60,042 nt of DNA from Acidobacteriota bacterium (GCA_021802985.1 JAJZQW010000003.1:1-60042), one strand, 5' to 3'. Shown: positions 34,112 through 44,034, numbered from the stretch's first letter. Translations and numbers: made by a program. Notes: a model not told the origin generated them from the sequence alone.

Positions 34112-35236
34112 CTAGCGCGCGGCGCCTGGCTGGTCACCCCCCTGGGCGGGTTTCGACACCTTGAGAATCCCACGCTTGATGAGCTTGGTGAAGATGGACA
34201 AGCATTCACCCTGCTCGAAGGGCGCGATGGAAAGAATGTCCTTGATGGTCCACAGCCCGTTCACCCGGGTGGCCAGGAAGGCCTCGTTGGGTCCGAGGTT
34301 GGTGGTCATCAGCTCATCGAGGCTGACGACGAGTTCGGGAATAAGGTCATGGTCGAGGGCCTTCTCCTCCAGCAGGTCCTGGACCACGGCCATCATCTTG
34401 TTGGCATCCTGGTGCCGGGGCTGGTCCTGGAGGATGCGGCGCAATTCCTCCTGGGCCTCCTGGAGCTTCTGCTTCTCGACAAGGGCACGGGCCCGCTGCA
34501 GCTGGAGGCTCGGATTCTCGCCCAGGCCCCCGCCAGGAGAAAGGATGCGGACCAGTCCCTTCTCGTGCAGGTCGAAGAGCAGCTTGTTGATCTTGAACTC
34601 GGGCATGCGCATTTCCAGCACCAGCTGGTCCACGCGCTTGATGCCATCGAGACGGGAGAGGATGTCGGCATCCTCGGGGGCCAGGGGCAGGCGCTCCGCG
34701 ATGGCTTCGGAGATGGGGGACAGGACCGCATCACCGCCCTTCACGATCTTCCGGATGCGCTTCCAGTCATCCAGGCGCCGGGCGCCTTCAAGCACAATGC
34801 CCGTCACGTCCAGGCTCAGCAGCATGGACTTCTGGTGGGAGGGGGCGCCATCGTGGAATTCGAAGTTGCCGACGTTCCACAGGAAGGTGTCGTAGATGCT
34901 CTCTTCCACCTTGAGCTGGACGATGCGGCGGATCTCCGCCTCGGTCACCAGCTGGCGATTGATGAGGATGCGGCCCAGCAGCTGCTGCTCGTCCTCCTGG
35001 GTGGCCAGCGCCTCGCGCAGCTGCTCTTCGGTGATGCGGTTGAAGGCCAGCAGATACTGTCCGAGGTACTCCCGGGGGTCCGAGGACCAGATGCTGGTGA
35101 TGCGCCCCTCGTGGAAGGCCACGCGCTTGGTGTGCAGGGGGCCACGCAGCTCCAGGACGCCGGTCTTCTTGCCAACGGCGAGCCACTGGAAGATGTCTTC
35201 CAGCCCCATCGTCCCAAGATCGCCGCTCAGAGCCAA
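34112..35236 (-). CDS. DUF4388 (PATAN) domain protein, TTG start
   Basis: The 374-residue product starts with the DUF4388/PATAN fold: LSGDLGTMGLEDIFQWLAVG, GVLELRG and VAFHEGRITSIWSSDP. These domains occur with signalling and gliding or secretion systems and are thought to bind partners. Middle helices with HTH-like segments (ILSRLDGIKRVDQLVLEMR) and a TPR-like stretch (SLQLQRARALVEKQKLQEAQ) follow, ending in another winged-helix-like piece. The frame is open to an ATG at 35287, but GGGGAGGT lies six bases before the TTG at 35236, which is preferred. Confidence 0.7.
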   Translation of the reverse strand: MALSGDLGTMGLEDIFQWLAVGKKTGVLELRGPLHTKRVAFHEGRITSIWSSDPREYLGQYLLAFNRITEEQLREALATQEDEQQLLGRILINRQLVTEAEIRRIVQLKVEESIYDTFLWNVGNFEFHDGAPSHQKSMLLSLDVTGIVLEGARRLDDWKRIRKIVKGGDAVLSPISEAIAERLPLAPEDADILSRLDGIKRVDQLVLEMRMPEFKINKLLFDLHEKGLVRILSPGGGLGENPSLQLQRARALVEKQKLQEAQEELRRILQDQPRHQDANKMMAVVQDLLEEKALDHDLIPELVVSLDELMTTNLGPNEAFLATRVNGLWTIKDILSIAPFEQGECLSIFTKLIKRGILKVSKPAQGGDQPGAAR

Positions 35237-35322
35237 AGGGTGACCTCCCCGCCCCAAGGTTACCCACTTCCTTGGAGAAAAATACATAGAGCGAAGGATC
35301 TACAAGTCCATCGCGCTAGGTT

Positions 35323-35353
35323 CCTATCGGCAGGTGGCAGGGCGCCCGATAGG
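35323..35353 (-). terminator. Candidate hairpin downstream of yvcK
   Basis: An 8-bp perfect stem CCTATCGG / CCGATAGG with a 15-base loop lies 24 bases past the yvcK stop on the minus strand. No strong T-run follows, so terminator function is uncertain. Confidence 0.4.
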
Positions 35354-35376
35354 GGCTCGGGCCCGAATCAGGTGAC

Positions 35377-36372
35377 CTAGAGCCGGGGCAGGACGTCCCG
35401 GAGGGCCTGGTTCAGCAGGTCGGGATGGTGCCGGGCCATGCGGACCTCCGGGTCCAGCAGGGGGTAGTGGAAGAGGGGGATCCCCATCAGCCTGGGGGCG
35501 GGATCCATGACCGGCTGGCCGCCTTCTTCCCGGTAGCGCTGAAGCAGGTCGCCGGGCAGGGGGGCCGAGTTCACGATCACGCCGGAAATCCGGGTCCTGC
35601 CGAAGGAGGCGATGGCGGCCAGGTGGGCCTCCAGGTCCAGACCGGCGCTTTCCCCCGGTTCGGTCATCAGGTTGGCCACATAGAGCACCGGGGCCCTAGA
35701 GGAGACCATGGCCTCCCGCAGCTCCGGGAGGAGGAGGTTGGCGATGGTGGAAGTGTAGAGGCTGCCAGGGGAGAGAATCACCAGGTCCGCCCGGAGCAGG
35801 GCCAGCACGGCTTCCGGCAGAGGTTCTGCCTCGCGGGGCTCTAGCCAGAGCCGGGAGAGGGGCGGGCGGCAGTCCCCCACGGCGGTTTCCCCCACATGGC
35901 GGCGTCCGGACCAATCCTCGGCGCAGAGGGTGACGGGCACCACGGTGGAGGGGTAGAGGCGGCCGACGGTCACCAGCACGTTCGAAAGCTGGCGGATGGC
36001 CCGCACCCAGTCCCCGGTCAAGTCCGCCAGGGCCCAGAGCATGAGGTTCCCCAGCGAGTGCCCCGCCAGGCTTCCGTCGCCCTTGAACCGGTAGTTCAGC
36101 AGGTCGGAGAGGGGTGAGGCCTCCTGGGTCAGGGCGGAAAGGCAGTTCCGGAGGTCCCCCGGGGGGATCCCGCCCAGTTCATCCCGCAACCGGCCGGAGG
36201 AGCCGCCGTTGTCCGAGACGGTCACAATGCCGGTCAGGGTCCAGGGGTCGCGGCTGCGGCCCGCCTCCCGCTTGAGAGCCCCCAGGAGCGCCGCGAGCCC
36301 CGTGCCCCCGCCCAGAGCCACCACCCGGAGCGGCTGGTCGGCATGGAGGGGGACGCGGGGCTCGGCGGCCAT
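35377..36372 (-). CDS. yvcK: YvcK/CofD-family gluconeogenesis-factor-like protein
   Basis: The 331-residue product has the UDP-sugar-binding CofD-like fold of YvcK proteins: VALGGGTGLAALLGALK, VTVSDNGGSSGRLRDELGG, PPGDLRNCLSALT, AGHSLGNLML and ILSPGSLYTSTIANLL. In other bacteria YvcK is needed for cell-wall homeostasis during gluconeogenic growth. The ATG at 36372 is chosen because it follows the upstream TPR gene by 11 bases and MAAEPRV leads straight into the fold; the frame is open earlier. It is the last gene of this minus-strand run. Confidence 0.88.
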   Translation of the reverse strand: MAAEPRVPLHADQPLRVVALGGGTGLAALLGALKREAGRSRDPWTLTGIVTVSDNGGSSGRLRDELGGIPPGDLRNCLSALTQEASPLSDLLNYRFKGDGSLAGHSLGNLMLWALADLTGDWVRAIRQLSNVLVTVGRLYPSTVVPVTLCAEDWSGRRHVGETAVGDCRPPLSRLWLEPREAEPLPEAVLALLRADLVILSPGSLYTSTIANLLLPELREAMVSSRAPVLYVANLMTEPGESAGLDLEAHLAAIASFGRTRISGVIVNSAPLPGDLLQRYREEGGQPVMDPAPRLMGIPLFHYPLLDPEVRMARHHPDLLNQALRDVLPRL

Positions 36373-36383
36373 CGGGTCGGAGG

Positions 36384-36911
36384 TCAGCGCCCCTCGGTGA
36401 AGCCGAAGAGGGCCGACTTCCGCATGACGCTGAAATCGGGCTCCATGTGCCACAGGTAGACAAGATCAGGATCGAGTTCCAGGGCCTTCTTGAGGGCATT
36501 GGCGGCGCCTTCGGCGTTCTCGGCCTGGGCCAGGGCGACGGCCTTCAGGTAATGGAGGGTGCCGAAGGTGGGACGCTCCTTGATGAGCTTCTCCAGGAGC
36601 TTGAGGGCGGCCTCGCCCTCGCGTCGATTCAGGTGGGCCTGGGCCTCCATGAGGAGGTCGTCGGCGAGGGCCTTGGTCGGATGCACCTTGGCCTGGGCCA
36701 GCGCAATGTAGACCTGGGCCCGGCGCTTCACCGCCCAATCCCCGGTGGCCTCGGCCACCTGGAGCAGGGGCTCAAGCACCTTGATGGCTTCGGCATGCTT
36801 GCCCGAGTCCACCAGCTTCACGCCCTTGGCGAGCGTGGCGGCGTGCGGCGAAGGCGGAGCCTGTGCCGGCGCAGTCTTCGGGGTTGCGGTGGACTTGGCC
36901 TTGGTCGCCAT
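36384..36911 (-). CDS. TPR-repeat protein
   Basis: The 175-residue product begins with a Lys/Ala/Pro-rich, disordered stretch (about residues 1-25) and then has tetratricopeptide-like helices (GKHAEAIKVLEPLL, REGEAALKLLEKLIKERP, ENAEGAANALKKALELDP). It ends with a tail (FSVMRKSALFGFTEGR). Such repeats mediate protein contacts. The start at 36911 has AAAGGATC upstream. It is 11 bases from yvcK, and an ABC exporter gene lies 86 bases upstream. No specific role is visible. Confidence 0.7.
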   Translation of the reverse strand: MATKAKSTATPKTAPAQAPPSPHAATLAKGVKLVDSGKHAEAIKVLEPLLQVAEATGDWAVKRRAQVYIALAQAKVHPTKALADDLLMEAQAHLNRREGEAALKLLEKLIKERPTFGTLHYLKAVALAQAENAEGAANALKKALELDPDLVYLWHMEPDFSVMRKSALFGFTEGR

Positions 36912-36997
36912 GCGGGATCCTTTGGAAGTCACTGGGAAACTATAGATTGCCAGAGTTTTCCCCGCAAATCCGAACCCGGCGGCCTCGAATCCATCTT

Positions 36998-38196
36998 TCA
37001 TGCGTTGAACAGAGCCTTCTCGCGGTTGAGCAGGCGGGTGGAGAGCAGCGTCATGAGGCCCCCCAGGCCGACCGTTGTGATAAAGGCCATCCAGTATTCC
37101 AGCCAGTTGGACTGCTGGCTGAAGAGTTTCCGCAGGGCCAGGCAGACGTTCACCACGGGCACGTAGGAGAGGAATGGCAGCTTGTCCACACCCGGAGCCA
37201 TCATGAATACCCCAAGGAAGATCACCAGGAAGAAGCCCGGCATTATGGCGCTGCCGGCCTCAATCGTGTTCTTGGCCTGGACGCCCATGAGCAAGATGAA
37301 ATTGGCGAAGAAGAGGCCCAGGGGCACCATGATGAGGAAGGTGAGGCCCAGGGTCATGGGGTTGGCGATGGCCGCGACCGTGTTAAGGGCACTTGACGCT
37401 CCCGATCCACCGCCCGCCATGAAGGGTGCCGAGAGGGCCAGGCTCAGGAGGTTCAGCAGGGCGGCGATGACGCCCATGGAGAAGATGTAGATCAGCTTGC
37501 CGAGGATGATCTGGTTCCGGGGCAGCCGGGTGGCCATGAGGCCAAGAAGGGTGTGCCTCTCCTTTTCTCCAGCGGTGGCGTAGATGCCGTGTTGCATGGA
37601 TCCGCCAAACATCATGGCCATCAGGGCGTAGGGCAGGATCTGGCCCAGCAGCTTTCCTACCTCCAGGGCCGTGTCGGCCGCGTTCTTGACTTCCACCTTG
37701 ACGGGTTCCGCCAGTTGGACCGAAGCGTTCAGAACTTGCAGGCGGGATTGAACCCAGGCCTTCTCCTGGGGCTTCAGCACCTCTTTGAACCGCTTGAGGG
37801 CCAGTTCGGATGCATGTTCGCTCTCATCCTGGGTGGCCGTGACCGTGAAGGTCTCTTGCTTCTGGAGGGCCTCGGCGGCGTGGGGATCGACTTCCACCCC
37901 CAGTTCCAGCTTCTGGTCCAGGATGGCCTGCTTGAGATCACCCGCAGGTTTCGGCATCAGCTCGAAGTGCTTCGGGTCGGCCTTCAGCAGGCCTGCCAGG
38001 GCGCCCGAGGGGTCCGACACGTAGACCCGGCTGGCCTTGTTCCGGTTCTGGTCCGCGTCGCGCTGCCCCATCTTGGCCATCATGCCGAAGATGGCGGGAT
38101 AGAGGAGGAAGGGCAGGACAAAAGCAAGGAACATGGTCTTGCGGTCTTTGGAAAGTTCCAGGAAATCCTTCTTGGCGATGAGCAGGGCGCCGCGCA

Positions 38197-38197
<1 letters not shown>
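36998..38197 (-). CDS. natB: ABC-2 type exporter permease (NatB-like)
   Basis: Membrane subunit of an ABC-2 exporter. The 399-residue product has one N-terminal helix (FLAFVLPFLLYPAIFGMM), a large extracytoplasmic domain (about residues 50-180), and five more helices from about 185 to the end. This matches the NatB (sodium exporter) type; the substrate cannot be told from sequence. It partners the ATPase encoded by the gene just upstream, with a one-base overlap (TGATG). Confidence 0.8.
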
Positions 38198-38958
<761 letters not shown>

Positions 38959-39081
38959 GAAGGGCCTCCGGAGGGGACGGGCTCCAGACTAGTGGGGTGC
39001 TGGGCCGGGTGGCACACGTTCCGGTGAACGGGAGCCCTCAGCCGGCGAACGGTGCCCTGGACGCCCCTACCGGCAGAAGGG

Positions 39082-39924
39082 TCAGACGCCCCGGAAGCCG
39101 AGGACCACCATGACGAGGCCCGCCGCCAGACAGTAGTAGGCGAACCCGTTCAGCTTGGGTTTCCGGGTGAAGCGGTCCAGCAGGCCGATGGCGGCGTACC
39201 CGGCCACCGCGGCTACCACCACGCCCACAAAGCAGGCCGTGAGGGGCTGGAGGCCGCCCGGGGGGATCATGGCATTCGTCGGCACGGGCTGGTGCAGCAG
39301 CAGGGGCTTGAGCAGCTTGCCGCCTTCCACGATCGAGGCGGCGAGGATCGTGGGGATGCCCAGCAGGAAACTGAACCGCGCCGAGGCCGGCAGTTCCAGG
39401 CCCGAGAAGACGCCCATGGCGATGGTCGAGCCCGAACGCGAGAGGCCGAAACCGCCCCCGATGCCCTGAATGCCGCCCACCCATACGGCATCCTTCCAGG
39501 TGACCTCGGTGACCGGACGGCCAACGCGCGACTTCGCCATTCGATTGGCCAGGAAGAGGATGACCGCCGTGAACCAGAGGCAGAGCCCGTAGATCCAGAG
39601 GTGGTTCTTGGCCACCTCCTTGGTCCCGCGGGTCGCCATGCCGAGGATGCCCGTGGGGATCATCGCCACAAACAGCATCAGCGCCAGCTTCCCACCCTCC
39701 TTGTCCCGGCCCACGCAGCCCAGCAGGACGTGGCCCAGTTCCTTGCGGAAGTAGATGATGAGGGCCACCAGCGTGCCGGCGTGCAGGAGCATGTCGAAGG
39801 CCAGGGGCATGCTGCGCCCCAACATCAGGTTCTCGGCCAGCGTCAGGTGTGCCGTGGAGGACACCGGCAGGAATTCCGTCAGGCCCTGGACCAGGCCAAG
39901 GAGGATGACTTGCAGCAGGTTCAT
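39082..39924 (-). CDS. uppP: Undecaprenyl-diphosphatase UppP (BacA)
   Basis: Membrane phosphatase that recycles undecaprenyl diphosphate to the monophosphate carrier needed for peptidoglycan synthesis. The 280-residue product has the two catalytic regions GLTEFLPVSSTAHL and GGGFGLSRSGSTIAMG and about seven to eight transmembrane segments. The ATG at 39924 gives the conserved MNLLQVILLGLVQG start; the frame is open further upstream but reads as non-coding. Confidence 0.93.
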   Translation of the reverse strand: MNLLQVILLGLVQGLTEFLPVSSTAHLTLAENLMLGRSMPLAFDMLLHAGTLVALIIYFRKELGHVLLGCVGRDKEGGKLALMLFVAMIPTGILGMATRGTKEVAKNHLWIYGLCLWFTAVILFLANRMAKSRVGRPVTEVTWKDAVWVGGIQGIGGGFGLSRSGSTIAMGVFSGLELPASARFSFLLGIPTILAASIVEGGKLLKPLLLHQPVPTNAMIPPGGLQPLTACFVGVVVAAVAGYAAIGLLDRFTRKPKLNGFAYYCLAAGLVMVVLGFRGV

Positions 39925-39967
39925 TCGGGCTCCGGCACAAACCGCCATTGTGCCAGAACCCGGCGGT

Positions 39968-40702
39968 TCAGCCTTCCTGGACGCGCGGCAGGGAGCGGAG
40001 GAGGGCCAGGTACTCCCGGTGTTCTTTCCAGCCTCTGACCATGGCCAGGGCACCCCAGATCTGAACCAACTCGACGAGGGCCACGAAGCCGATGCCGGTG
40101 AGGTTTCCGAACAAGCCCCAGCCCGAAGGCAAGGGCGGAGTCGGGGGCCGGAAGCTGAAGAGGAACATCGGGACGAGCCAGAGGATGCACTGGCCCACCA
40201 GGACCAGGTAGACGCGAGCTTCTTCGAAGCCTCGAACGGTCCAGGGCATGGGGAGGAGGTAGACCAGGGGCATCAGCAGGATCCACAGGGGAGGGGGGCA
40301 GAGGGCGGCCCGGGGCTGGTTCGCCTGGAGAAACCCCGACGCGAAGGCATAGAGGGCCGCGAGCAGCACGGCGATGAGGAACAGGGCCAGGCCCAGGATC
40401 CAGAGCCAGCGTTTGCGCTCGTAGCCCCCATCGGGGGAGGCCTTCACGGTGCCGAGGCCGCGGTACAGCATCCGGCTGAAGGCTTCCTTGAGGACGAGCC
40501 AGAGGAGGGGCACCCAGACCAGGTACTCGACGAGGAGGCGGTCCATGGCATGCACCCCCATGAAGTTCGGGCTCAGGGCGGCAAGGACCAGGACGATCCC
40601 CATCAGCCCGCCCAGGGCCGTGGCCAGGCCACTCTTGCGGGCCTGGAAGGCGGCGTAGTCGCGGGTCAGGGCGCCCAGGGCATCGAGATCGTGAGGGGTC
40701 AT
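39968..40702 (-). CDS. Membrane protein of unknown function
   Basis: The 244-residue product has about six hydrophobic segments (for example LGGLMGIVLVLAALSPNF, LWILGLALFLIAVLLAALYA, LWILLMPLVYLLPMP, VYLVLVGQCILWLVPMFLF) separated by charged loops. No known transporter signature is seen. It starts at 40702, overlapping the stop of a small winged-helix regulator gene (ATGA), so the pair is co-translated. Regulator plus membrane protein suggests an autoregulated stress- or substrate-linked module, but this is inference. Confidence 0.65.
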   Translation of the reverse strand: MTPHDLDALGALTRDYAAFQARKSGLATALGGLMGIVLVLAALSPNFMGVHAMDRLLVEYLVWVPLLWLVLKEAFSRMLYRGLGTVKASPDGGYERKRWLWILGLALFLIAVLLAALYAFASGFLQANQPRAALCPPPLWILLMPLVYLLPMPWTVRGFEEARVYLVLVGQCILWLVPMFLFSFRPPTPPLPSGWGLFGNLTGIGFVALVELVQIWGALAMVRGWKEHREYLALLRSLPRVQEG

Positions 40703-41022
40703 GGTTGGCCTTCCTTCGGGAGCAGGGCCCGGAGCTGTTTGTGATAGGCGTGGAGCGCGGCGCGGCCGTCCTCGGTGATCTGGAAGCTGGTCACGGGGAT
40801 GCGCCCGCGGAAGGCCTTGAGCGTCTCCAGGAACCCCGCCGCCTCCAGCTTCTGGGTGTGGCTGGAGAGGTTGCCCTTGCTCAGGCCCGTGATCCGCTGG
40901 AGGAAGAGGAATTCCACCGATTCCGCCGCCGCCAAGACCGTCAGGATGGCCAGCCGGGCGGGTTCGTGGACGATCCGGTCGAGGTCGAGGATGGCGTGGA
41001 GGTCGGGCTTGAGGGGGGACAT
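40699..41022 (-). CDS. Winged-helix transcriptional regulator
   Basis: The 107-residue product has a winged helix-turn-helix fold of the MarR/PadR/ArsR-like type: LDRIVHEPARLAILTVLA, the recognition region RITGLSKGNLSSHTQKLE and FLETLKAFRGRIPVTSFQITEDG. The small, single-domain size and direct overlap with a membrane-protein gene are typical of self-controlling regulators. A perfect palindrome (41029-41045) sits just before its start. No ligand site is obvious. Confidence 0.85.
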   Translation of the reverse strand: MSPLKPDLHAILDLDRIVHEPARLAILTVLAAAESVEFLFLQRITGLSKGNLSSHTQKLEAAGFLETLKAFRGRIPVTSFQITEDGRAALHAYHKQLRALLPKEGQP

Positions 41023-41028
41023 GAAACA

Positions 41029-41056
41029 AGTTTGTAATACAAACTAGTTTTGTCAA
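41029..41056 (-). promoter_or_regulatory. Operator palindrome with -35 box before the winged-helix regulator
   Basis: A perfect inverted repeat AGTTTGTA / TACAAACT with a one-base centre lies at 41029-41045, six bases upstream of the regulator ATG. On the minus strand a TTGACA -35 hexamer lies at 41051-41056 just before it; the -10 match is weak. A dyad of this size fits a binding site for the regulator, so repression of its own operon is likely. The threonine aldolase gene diverges from the same 67-base gap. Confidence 0.65.
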
Positions 41057-41089
41057 CCCTCGAAGTTCACCTCGTGATTCAATGCCTCC

Positions 41090-42118
41090 ATGCGCATCCT
41101 CGACCTCCGCTCCGACACCGTCACCCAGCCCTCCCCCGAGATGCGAGCCGCCATGGCCGCCGCCGAGGTGGGGGACGATGTGCTGGAGCACGATCCAACC
41201 TTGGCGCGGCTGGAGGGCCGGGTGGCCGAGTTGCTCGGTATGGAGGCCGCCCTCTGGGTGCCCAGCGGCTGCATGGGCAACCTCATCGCGCTGATGGTGC
41301 ACCTGGGCCGAGGGGACCGCTTCCTGGCTCCCGCCCAGGCCCACGTGTTGGGCTCGGAGCTGGGTACCGCCGCGTGGCTGGCCGGGGGCATGCCCGAGGC
41401 CCTGGCCTGGGAGGCGGGCCCCGGTCGGCCCACGCCCGCCCAGGTGACGAAGGCTGCGGGTTCGCCCGGTCCCTACTACACCCTGCAGACGAAGCTGCTC
41501 TGCCTGGAGAACACGCACAACTTTGCCGGGGGCGCGGTGATCCCCCAGTCCGAGCATCGCGCCCTGGTGGCCGCGGCCAAGGCCGCGAAGCTGGCCGTAC
41601 ACCTGGATGGTGCGCGGATCTGGCACGCCGCTGCGGCGCAGAACCTCCCGCCGTCGGCCCTCACCGAGGGCGTGGACACAGTGCAGGTCTGCCTCAGCAA
41701 GGGGCTCGGTGCGCCCATGGGTTCGCTGGTCTGCGGCTCGAAGCCCGCCATGGTCGAGGCCCGGCGCCTCCGCAAGATGCTGGGGGGTGGCGTGCGCCAG
41801 GGCGGCATCATGGGCGCCGCGGGCCTGGTGGCCCTGGACTACCTTCCTCGCCTTCCCGAGGATCACGCCAAGACCCGGGCCCTGGCCGAGGGGCTGCGGG
41901 GCTTCGGTGTGGCCGCGCCGGTACCCGAAACGAACATCCTGTTGCTGCCGGTGCCCGATGCCCCTGGCGCGGCCAAGGCGCTGGAGATCGCCGGGGTGCG
42001 GGCGTCCATCGTGGGGCCCGCCCTGCGCTTCATCGCGCATCGGGATCTCTCGGATGGGGACATCGCCGAAGCGCTCCGTCGCATCGAGCCGCTGGCCCAC
42101 CTCCTGCGGACCGCGTGA
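41090..42118 (+). CDS. ltaE: Low-specificity L-threonine aldolase
   Basis: PLP-dependent enzyme splitting threonine to glycine and acetaldehyde. The 342-residue product shows RSDTVTQPSPEMRAAMA at the start, GVDTVQVCLSKGLGAP with the lysine that binds PLP, DGARIWHAAAA and the C-terminal domain. Size and motifs match family members. It begins 67 bases from the divergent winged-helix gene and is followed 5 bases later by the short solute-binding-like gene, so the two may be an operon. Confidence 0.9.
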   Translation: MRILDLRSDTVTQPSPEMRAAMAAAEVGDDVLEHDPTLARLEGRVAELLGMEAALWVPSGCMGNLIALMVHLGRGDRFLAPAQAHVLGSELGTAAWLAGGMPEALAWEAGPGRPTPAQVTKAAGSPGPYYTLQTKLLCLENTHNFAGGAVIPQSEHRALVAAAKAAKLAVHLDGARIWHAAAAQNLPPSALTEGVDTVQVCLSKGLGAPMGSLVCGSKPAMVEARRLRKMLGGGVRQGGIMGAAGLVALDYLPRLPEDHAKTRALAEGLRGFGVAAPVPETNILLLPVPDAPGAAKALEIAGVRASIVGPALRFIAHRDLSDGDIAEALRRIEPLAHLLRTA

Positions 42119-42122
42119 CGCC

Positions 42123-42992
42123 ATGCGGCCCCGGGTCCTCATCGCGGCGGCAGCCCTCCTGGTGCTGGCGGGCGTGGCCGGCTACCTGGCCTGGCAGAAC
42201 ACGCTGGTTCCCATTCCCCTCGGCCCGGATGCTGCCCTGTATGTGCCCGCCGCGCCGGAATTCGGGGAGGACCAGGCGGTGCTGGAGGCCCAGATGCCCG
42301 CCGGGCCGGGCCTGGAGGCCTTTCTTGCGAACCAGTCCGATCTGACCGTGCTGACGACGAATTCGCAGGGCGGCTGGGTGGGCCAACTGGCGGAGGGGCT
42401 CCAGGGCACCCGGCATGGCCGCCGCTGGCGCATCACCTTCAAGGCGGGGGTCCGGCTGCAGGATGGCGCGACCCTGGATGCCCCGCGCGCCGAGGCGGCT
42501 CTGGCGAGGGAATTCCAGGCGGCGGGGGCCCAGGCTCGGGTGATCGATGGCCGGACGCTGGAGCTGTGGTTTGCTGCCCGCAGGGACGACCTTCCTGAAC
42601 GCCTGACTACCTGGCGGATACCGGGCAGCGGGCCCTTTGCACGGAACGGCGCGGACCTGGCGCGGTTCGACGGCTTCCTGCACGGGAAGGCCGGCTTGGC
42701 GGGGCTGCGGGTGGACACGGATCCGGCCCTGATGGAAAGCCGGGCGTGGGCCCAGGGCATCGTCTCCGGCCGCTGGGCCTGGGCCGCGTATCCGGGGCAC
42801 GTCGAGCCCGAGGACATGGCCAAGGTGCGGCTGGCCCCGTACGACGAGGTGCGTCTGGATGACGGGACGGTGTGGTTCGTGTCGCGGAAGCTGCGGCGGT
42901 TCAATCCCGAGCGGGGCCCGTGGACCGCCACGCGCCTCTTCGGCGTCTGGCGGGGATCCATGGATCTTCCGCGGGCCGGGGCCCTCCAGTAG
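42123..42992 (+). CDS. Short solute-binding-like (SBP family 5-type) exported protein
   Basis: The 289-residue product has an N-terminal signal anchor (ALLVLAGVAGYLAWQN, residues about 10-25). A stretch WRITFKAGVRLQDGATLD recalls the start of peptide-binding ABC proteins (SBP_bac_5), and later TTWRIPGSGPFARN and the rest follow the same style. Full members have over 500 residues, so this is a shortened relative. It lies 5 bases after threonine aldolase. A transport role is unproven. Confidence 0.6.
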   Translation: MRPRVLIAAAALLVLAGVAGYLAWQNTLVPIPLGPDAALYVPAAPEFGEDQAVLEAQMPAGPGLEAFLANQSDLTVLTTNSQGGWVGQLAEGLQGTRHGRRWRITFKAGVRLQDGATLDAPRAEAALAREFQAAGAQARVIDGRTLELWFAARRDDLPERLTTWRIPGSGPFARNGADLARFDGFLHGKAGLAGLRVDTDPALMESRAWAQGIVSGRWAWAAYPGHVEPEDMAKVRLAPYDEVRLDDGTVWFVSRKLRRFNPERGPWTATRLFGVWRGSMDLPRAGALQ

Positions 42993-43009
42993 GTCCCGAG
43001 ACGTGGCAC

Positions 43010-43885
43010 CTACTCCAGGTTGGCAGCCTGCTCGCGGATCTGATCGAGGGCGCCCTTGGCCTCCATGACCGCGCGGGTCATGTCGAGCCGCTTGCACTTG
43101 CTGCCCGTGGTGTTCAACTCCCGCAGCACCTCCTGGCACCAGATGTCCAGGGCCTTGCCTTCCAGGCGGCCCCCGGCCAGGCGGTCGGCCAGGTCGTCCA
43201 GGTGGGCGGTCAGGCGGGTCAATTCTTCCCGCACATCCTGGCGCTCCGCCAGCACGCCGGCCTCGGCCAGAAGCCGTTCCGCAGGGAGCTGGCCAGCGAG
43301 ACGGGCGTCCTCCAGGAGCTGCTCGATCCGCTGCCGGTACAGGGCCGGCAGTTCGGCGGCCTGGGCCTCCGCCCCGCTCTGGAGCCGGTCCCGCAGCGAT
43401 CGCAGGCGGTGCAGCCCATCCTCGAAGAAGGGGCGGAGCCGGCCCGCCTCCGCCGCCCGGCCTTCGTTCCAGCGTTCGAGCAGCGCCTCGACCCCGGCCC
43501 GCACGGCGCCCTCCACGCGTTCCGCGAGGTTTGAGGCTGGGGCCAGCCAGGCCCCGGGCAGACGGAAGAAGGCCTCGGCCGTCAGGGGCGGGAGGTGCAG
43601 CCACTCCGCCTCCTCCTGCCAGCCCTTGGCCGCCGCCCGCAGGAGGGCCCGGTTCATCTGGGGCTCCAGCGACGGCTCGTCCTGGACCTCCACGGTGAGA
43701 TCGAGCTTCCCCCGCTGGGCCACGGTGCGCACCTGGGCCCGGATGGCCGCCTCCAGCGGGAACAGGGCCGGGGGGAGGCGCAGGGACAGGTCCAGGGCCT
43801 TGTGGTTCACGCTGCGGAGCGTCAGCCGGAGCTGGCCCGCCTCCAGGGGGCGGACGACCTCGGCGAAGGCGGTCATGGATCGCAT
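43010..43885 (-). CDS. yicC: YicC-family endoribonuclease
   Basis: The 291-residue product has MRSMTAFAEV at the start, the SVNHKALDLSLRLP strand, and the C-terminal GRLEGKALDIWCQEVLRELNT, KRLDMTRAVMEAKGALDQIRE and the usual ending REQAANLE. YicC proteins cut RNA and act in small-RNA decay. The ATG at 43885 is chosen (AGGAGT upstream); the frame is open earlier. Overlap to the right is absent; it converges on the preceding gene. Confidence 0.88.
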   Translation of the reverse strand: MRSMTAFAEVVRPLEAGQLRLTLRSVNHKALDLSLRLPPALFPLEAAIRAQVRTVAQRGKLDLTVEVQDEPSLEPQMNRALLRAAAKGWQEEAEWLHLPPLTAEAFFRLPGAWLAPASNLAERVEGAVRAGVEALLERWNEGRAAEAGRLRPFFEDGLHRLRSLRDRLQSGAEAQAAELPALYRQRIEQLLEDARLAGQLPAERLLAEAGVLAERQDVREELTRLTAHLDDLADRLAGGRLEGKALDIWCQEVLRELNTTGSKCKRLDMTRAVMEAKGALDQIREQAANLE

Positions 43886-44034
43886 GGGGACTCCTGTCCC
43901 GATTGTGGGGTGGAGGTGCGCGGGAATACAATCGGGGAGGCTACCCGGAGTCAATCGATTGTCCCCGGTCACAGGGGAAACCCGTCACAATGGGAGAGCC
44001 CCCGGATTTCCGGTAAGGCGACCAGGAGGCCAGC

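Noticed and set aside
39968..42142. A very long minus-strand frame running from the membrane protein through the regulator into threonine aldolase
   Set aside because: Only its last 244 codons (from 40702) are coding; the rest is antisense to threonine aldolase or in a wrong frame.
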